DNA of 5,384 nucleotides from NCBI GenBank assembly GCA_031549165.1, contig JAVBQE010000068.1, positions 1 through 5,384 on the forward strand, in the 5' to 3' direction. The stretch's first letter is position 1, and each line of letters begins with the position of its first letter. The stretch comes from Parelusimicrobium sp031549165 (GTDB lineage: Bacteria; Elusimicrobiota; Elusimicrobia; Elusimicrobiales; Elusimicrobiaceae). This document shows positions 4,792 through 5,384 of this stretch, piece after piece. The notes below the pieces were generated by a model. That model did no database searches and was not told the origin of the DNA. It saw nothing but the letters and a program-made list of their open reading frames with translations. A program made the position numbers and the translations under genes.

Positions 4792-5384
4792 ATGGCAGAC
4801 GAAAATATAGAAATAGTAAGAAAGCTCTCTCCTCTTCAAGGCAAAAAGGGGTACTTGCGTATTTATTCAATAGTAGGGCGCGAGGTAGCCAAAGAAATTT
4901 TAACCGAAAATATGGACACAGTCTCCTTCTCCGGCGAAGTGCCAGACGGCATTGTGCGCGAGTTTTACGAAGACGGTGCTTTATACTTTGAATGTCCTTA
5001 CAAAAGAGGAAAAAGAAACGGCAAAAGCCGCACCTACTTTTCCGGCGGCAAAATAAATGTGGAAAAGGAATATAAAGACGGCCTGCTCCACGGCAAAGTA
5101 TATGTCTACCATCCCAGCGGGCATTTGCATAAAGAAATGACATATATAAGCGACGTGCAAAACGGCCGCCAGGCAAAGTATTACCCCACAGGCAAAATTT
5201 TAGAAATATCCAACTTTGAAAACGGCTACCTAAACGGCGGGCAGAAAGTGTACACCGAGCGCGGCGCGCTGCACAGCGAATGCAAGTTTGTAAACGACCT
5301 GCTCTGCGGAGAAAAAGTAGTTTACCACGACAACGGCACCATGGCTCTTGTCTCCCCGCACAAAGACGGCAAAGCCCACGGCAC
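4792..5384 (+). CDS. YwqK-family MORN_2-repeat protein (3' end beyond window)
   Basis: An open frame from ATG 4792 runs 197 codons to the window edge. AGGGTGA at 4781-4787 is a good ribosome-binding site. There is no signal peptide, so the N-terminus is probably cytoplasmic. After about 52 non-repeated residues, six repeats begin with Gly at 53, 77, 101, 125, 149 and 173, and a seventh starts at 197: exactly 24 residues each. The repeat pattern is roughly G-x-x-x-x-Y-x-x-x-G-x-(L/I), then 'Y/F-x-x-(D/N)-G-x-x-x'. This matches MORN_2 (PF07661), found in proteins annotated 'YwqK family antitoxin'. That label comes from annotation practice; no toxin partner is visible here. MORN-type beta-hairpin repeats usually serve as binding scaffolds. 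The hairpin repeat at 4708-4775 separates it from the flavoprotein gene, with which it may be co-transcribed. Family is secure; function is unknown. Confidence 0.85.
   Translation, partial: MADENIEIVRKLSPLQGKKGYLRIYSIVGREVAKEILTENMDTVSFSGEVPDGIVREFYEDGALYFECPYKRGKRNGKSRTYFSGGKINVEKEYKDGLLHGKVYVYHPSGHLHKEMTYISDVQNGRQAKYYPTGKILEISNFENGYLNGGQKVYTERGALHSECKFVNDLLCGEKVVYHDNGTMALVSPHKDGKAHG

Noticed and set aside
4790..5176. A 128-codon minus-strand open frame
   Set aside because: It is antisense to the YwqK-type gene, whose 24-residue repeats show which strand is coding; the translation is Arg/Cys/Phe-rich, as expected of a shadow.

Overview
The window is a stretch of bacterial chromosome, densely packed and mostly read on the plus strand. 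Base composition is mixed: GC-rich codons such as GGC, GCC and GCG sit beside A/T-rich intergenic DNA. Signal-peptide and membrane architecture is bacterial, and the tRNA-Leu gene does not encode its CCA end. The species cannot be fixed from sequence alone. The style of the genes would fit a gut-type lineage such as Elusimicrobiota, but that is a weak guess.

Layout. (1) 1-323, minus strand: the N-terminal 107 codons of an AlbA_2 (Schlafen-type putative nucleic-acid-binding) protein that runs off the left edge. (2) 324-362: a 39-bp A/T-rich divergent intergenic with probable overlapping promoters. (3) 363-1205: an MgtE-like protein with the MgtE N domain and CBS pair but only one C-terminal membrane helix in place of the Mg2+ channel. 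(4) 1202-1624: dUTPase (dut), coupled to the previous gene by an ATGA overlap. (5) 1665-1747: tRNA-Leu(CAG), preceded by a small hairpin. (6) 1768-3327: an exported-domain, three-helix membrane protein with a cytoplasmic C-terminal domain that looks like the scramblase/LURP-one/Tubby class. It starts only 20 nt after the tRNA. (7) 3328-3521: a 194-bp intergenic holding a long near-perfect inverted repeat and a small hairpin. (8) 3522-4718: a BaiN/HI0933-family flavoprotein. (9) 4708-4775: a hairpin repeat of the GTCATCCTGAGC type whose left arm supplies the flavoprotein's last codons and stop. (10) 4792-5384: the start of a YwqK/MORN_2-repeat protein with exact 24-residue periodicity, cut by the right edge.

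How the genes work together. Only the 363/1202 pair shows tight coupling. The rest looks like co-oriented housekeeping and hypothetical genes, not a recognisable defence, biosynthetic or mobile system. I found no CRISPR array, transposase, integrase or phage structural gene. The points most worth a second look are the channel-less MgtE-like protein with its Cys cluster, the three-helix protein, and the two inverted-repeat elements.
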